Assembly: GCF_016861975.1 (NCBI RefSeq)
Contig: NZ_BOMB01000024.1
Span: 237,727 to 301,726 of the forward strand
DNA: 64,000 nt
Origin: Actinocatenispora rupis
Lineage (GTDB): Bacteria; Actinomycetota; Actinomycetes; Mycobacteriales; Micromonosporaceae
Direction: 5' to 3'
Below the pieces are notes generated by a model that saw only the letters and a program-made list of their open reading frames with translations, did not search any database and had not been told where the DNA came from. Position numbers and translations under genes: made by a program. Below, one piece after another: positions 62,361-64,000 of the stretch; position 1 is the first letter of the stretch, and every line of letters begins with the position of its first letter.

Positions 62361-62917
62361 CGGTCTCCGGTGTCGCTGGAGCGCCAACACCGGTTGTCCA
62401 CACCCCCTCGGGGCAGGTGTCAGTCGCTGTTAGTTGCTTGCTGGTACCGCTCTGACCTGCGATGTTGGTCGTTGTTGGGAACTGTTGGCCGGCTGTGGGA
62501 GCCCGGCTGTGAGTTGTCAGCCGTGCCGGCGGCTATTGGTTGGCGTCGGATCCATCAGCCCGCGGCCGCGGGTTGGGGCGCCGATGCGTATTGCGGTCCG
62601 GCCCGGTGCCGGTCGATGGTCGGCGTGCCCGGCTGGCTCACCGGTTCCCGGACGACATGTCCCGACGCATGGAGCGCTGCTCCACTGTCCGCACTGACAC
62701 GCCACCCCGCGCCCTGCTGCCGCTCCAGCACTCCGCACCCGGTTGATGTCGCGGGGTGCGCAGGCAGCTCGCCATGGTCAGCATCCCGTGGGACATCCGC
62801 GGCCCCGCGTTGAACCACTACTGCACGTCATGACCGGCGCAGGCCGGGACACCTGGCCTGGACGTGCCGCGTCCCGTACCTCGGCCCGCCGGTGAGGTCG
62901 TCATCCAAGGAGAAGTC
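62361..62917. promoter_or_regulatory. Noncoding region with a DnaA-box match, candidate origin/control region
   Basis: No convincing gene in 557 bases before the replication-relaxation gene. It contains a perfect TTGTCCACA (62394-62402), the actinomycete DnaA-box consensus, and GAACTGTTGG (62479-62488), which also occurs at 61191-61200 on the far side of the sigma-like gene. Further TGTTGG and TATTGG variants lie between 62463 and 62540. Only one clear DnaA box is seen, so an origin is a hypothesis. Confidence 0.35.
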
Positions 62918-63943
62918 ATGAGTCCGATATGTCCTAGCAGCAAGATCAGCAGTATCCCCAGCAGCGTGCCCAGCAGGGAGCCCGGCAACCGGGCCACCGC
63001 CCGCAGGGCACTAACAGCGCAGGTCAGCGCGTGTATTGGCGGCCGCGGTGAAACGCGACTCCCCTTGGGGGGACTCCCAGGGGGCCGTTGTGCGCGGCGT
63101 CAGCGGTCCACCCGCTCCGCTCGCGTGGGCGAGGTCATCCACCGCGTCACCGACCGGGACCGGGAACTGCTGGCCCTGCTCGACGAGCACGGCACCCTGA
63201 CCACCCGTCAGATCACCGCCCTGCTGTTCAACTCCGTGCACACCGCCGCGCACCGCCTCGACCGGCTCCGGCAGCTGGACCTGATCGCCGCGTTCCGGCC
63301 GCAGCTGCCCACCGGAGCCCGCGGCTGCAACCACTGGACCCTCGGCGTACTCGGTGCTCGCCTCGCCGCGTACGCCGAGGAGCGGGAGCCACCACAACCG
63401 GCGGCCGTGTACCGGCGGCAGGAGTCCCTCGCCGCCAGCCCTCGCCTGCGCCACCTGGTGGGGGTGAACCAGTTCTTCGCCGACCTCACCGCACACGGCC
63501 GGCAGCACCCCGCGATCGGCCGGCTGACCCGCTGGTGGTCCGAACCCCACGCCCACCGCGCCTTCGCCAGTCAGATTCACCCGGACGGGCACGGCGTCTG
63601 GACTGGACCCGACGGGCCGGTCGGGTTCTTCCTCGAACACGACACCGGCACCGAACGGCCCCTGACCCGCCTCACCACCAAACTCCACGCCTACGCGCGG
63701 CTCACCCAAGCCGGCGGACCCGGCTGGCCGGTGCTGTTCTGGCTCCCCAGCCCCACCCGCGAACGCCACCTCCACCGCATCCTCACACCCCCACTCGGCG
63801 TCATCGTCGCCACCGCCACCCACGGCCAGCACCCCGCCGACCCGGTCTGGCGCCTCCACGGCGACCCCGACACCCGATGTCTCATCAGCGACCTGCCCCA
63901 GATCCCCGACACGCGCGGACCGCTCAACCCCGGCCTGACCTGA
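62918..63943 (+). CDS. Replication-relaxation family protein
   Basis: A protein of 341 residues from ATG 62918, which has an excellent AAGGAGAAG site. The family's winged-helix part starts only at about residue 73: 'VTDRDRELLALLDEHGTLTT', 'RQITALLFNS', 'AAHRLDRLRQLDLIAAFRP'. GTG 63125 is therefore an alternative start. The DNA between them (about 63060-63090) is full of C/G runs that can fold and codes an atypical peptide. The C-terminal half has 'VGVNQFFADLTAHG', 'GFFLEHDTGTERPLTRLTTK' and 'VLFWLPSPTRERHL'. These proteins are found with transfer genes on plasmids and integrative elements; the expected partner genes would lie beyond the right edge. Confidence 0.8.
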   Translation: MSPICPSSKISSIPSSVPSREPGNRATARRALTAQVSACIGGRGETRLPLGGLPGGRCARRQRSTRSARVGEVIHRVTDRDRELLALLDEHGTLTTRQITALLFNSVHTAAHRLDRLRQLDLIAAFRPQLPTGARGCNHWTLGVLGARLAAYAEEREPPQPAAVYRRQESLAASPRLRHLVGVNQFFADLTAHGRQHPAIGRLTRWWSEPHAHRAFASQIHPDGHGVWTGPDGPVGFFLEHDTGTERPLTRLTTKLHAYARLTQAGGPGWPVLFWLPSPTRERHLHRILTPPLGVIVATATHGQHPADPVWRLHGDPDTRCLISDLPQIPDTRGPLNPGLT

Positions 63944-64000
63944 CCCGTACGGACGGAACCGGGTGGGCGGTCGGGCCGCCACGCACCCGCGGGACCGATT

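Noticed and set aside
1..64000. CRISPR arrays, tRNA and rRNA genes
   Set aside because: Nothing with regular direct-repeat spacing or cloverleaf or ribosomal signatures was seen; the repeated DNA in the giant gene is divergent protein-coding repeat.

Overview
The window is a very GC-rich (about 70-74%) segment of a high-GC Gram-positive chromosome. Gene content points to a filamentous actinomycete, plausibly Micromonosporaceae or a relative: an EccA-type AAA+ ATPase and an SseB-domain protein (families seen around type VII/ESX secretion loci), a secreted GH76 enzyme, and a replication-relaxation gene typical of actinobacterial plasmids and integrative elements. The genus cannot be fixed from this sequence alone.

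Region 1 (bases 2-46414) is one uninterrupted reading frame that is already open at the left edge. At least 15,470 residues (about 1.6 MDa) are visible and the N-terminus lies outside the window. It is a mosaic of repeats and enzyme-like domains. In order it carries: an array of about 150-residue alpha/beta repeats; a roughly 650-residue module that recurs later; a first copy of a domain with one strongly conserved Cys (seven copies in all, matching what I remember being called the 'lonely Cys' domain of giant actinobacterial proteins); an ADP-ribosyltransferase-like domain; the first of three collinear blocks with hydrophobic hairpins; an embedded alpha/beta hydrolase; the second hydrophobic block; more repeats and single-Cys domains; a GNAT-like segment; the third hydrophobic block; two tandem kinase/phosphotransferase-like domains; a papain-like glutamine-deamidase-type toxin domain; and a C-terminal calpain-type protease. 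I read it as a giant polymorphic-toxin-like effector with several candidate catalytic domains.

Region 2 (46.4-50.5 kb, plus strand) looks like the toxin's accessory or immunity operon. It holds a small DUF6406-like protein, a 123-residue protein, three tandem zinc-ribbon paralogues (the third fused to a copy of the 123-residue domain) and an SMI1/KNR4 (SUKH) protein.

Region 3 (50.6-54.0 kb) carries a thioredoxin and, on the same (minus) strand, an EccA-like ATPase fused to a beta-helix. The SseB-domain gene diverges from the ATPase gene. These are the best candidates in the window for handling or exporting the giant protein.

Region 4 (54.0-61.0 kb) is general cell-surface and housekeeping cargo: a lipoprotein, a secreted GH76 glycoside hydrolase, a membrane-anchored Hsp70-like protein, a broken IS3-type transposase remnant, a divergent TetR regulator/8-TM membrane protein pair with a tandem operator-like repeat, and an MscS channel.

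Region 5 (61-64 kb) looks like the edge of an integrated plasmid or conjugative element: a sigma-like protein, a 557-base noncoding stretch with a DnaA-box match and TGTTGG motifs, and a replication-relaxation protein. No tRNA, rRNA or CRISPR array was seen.
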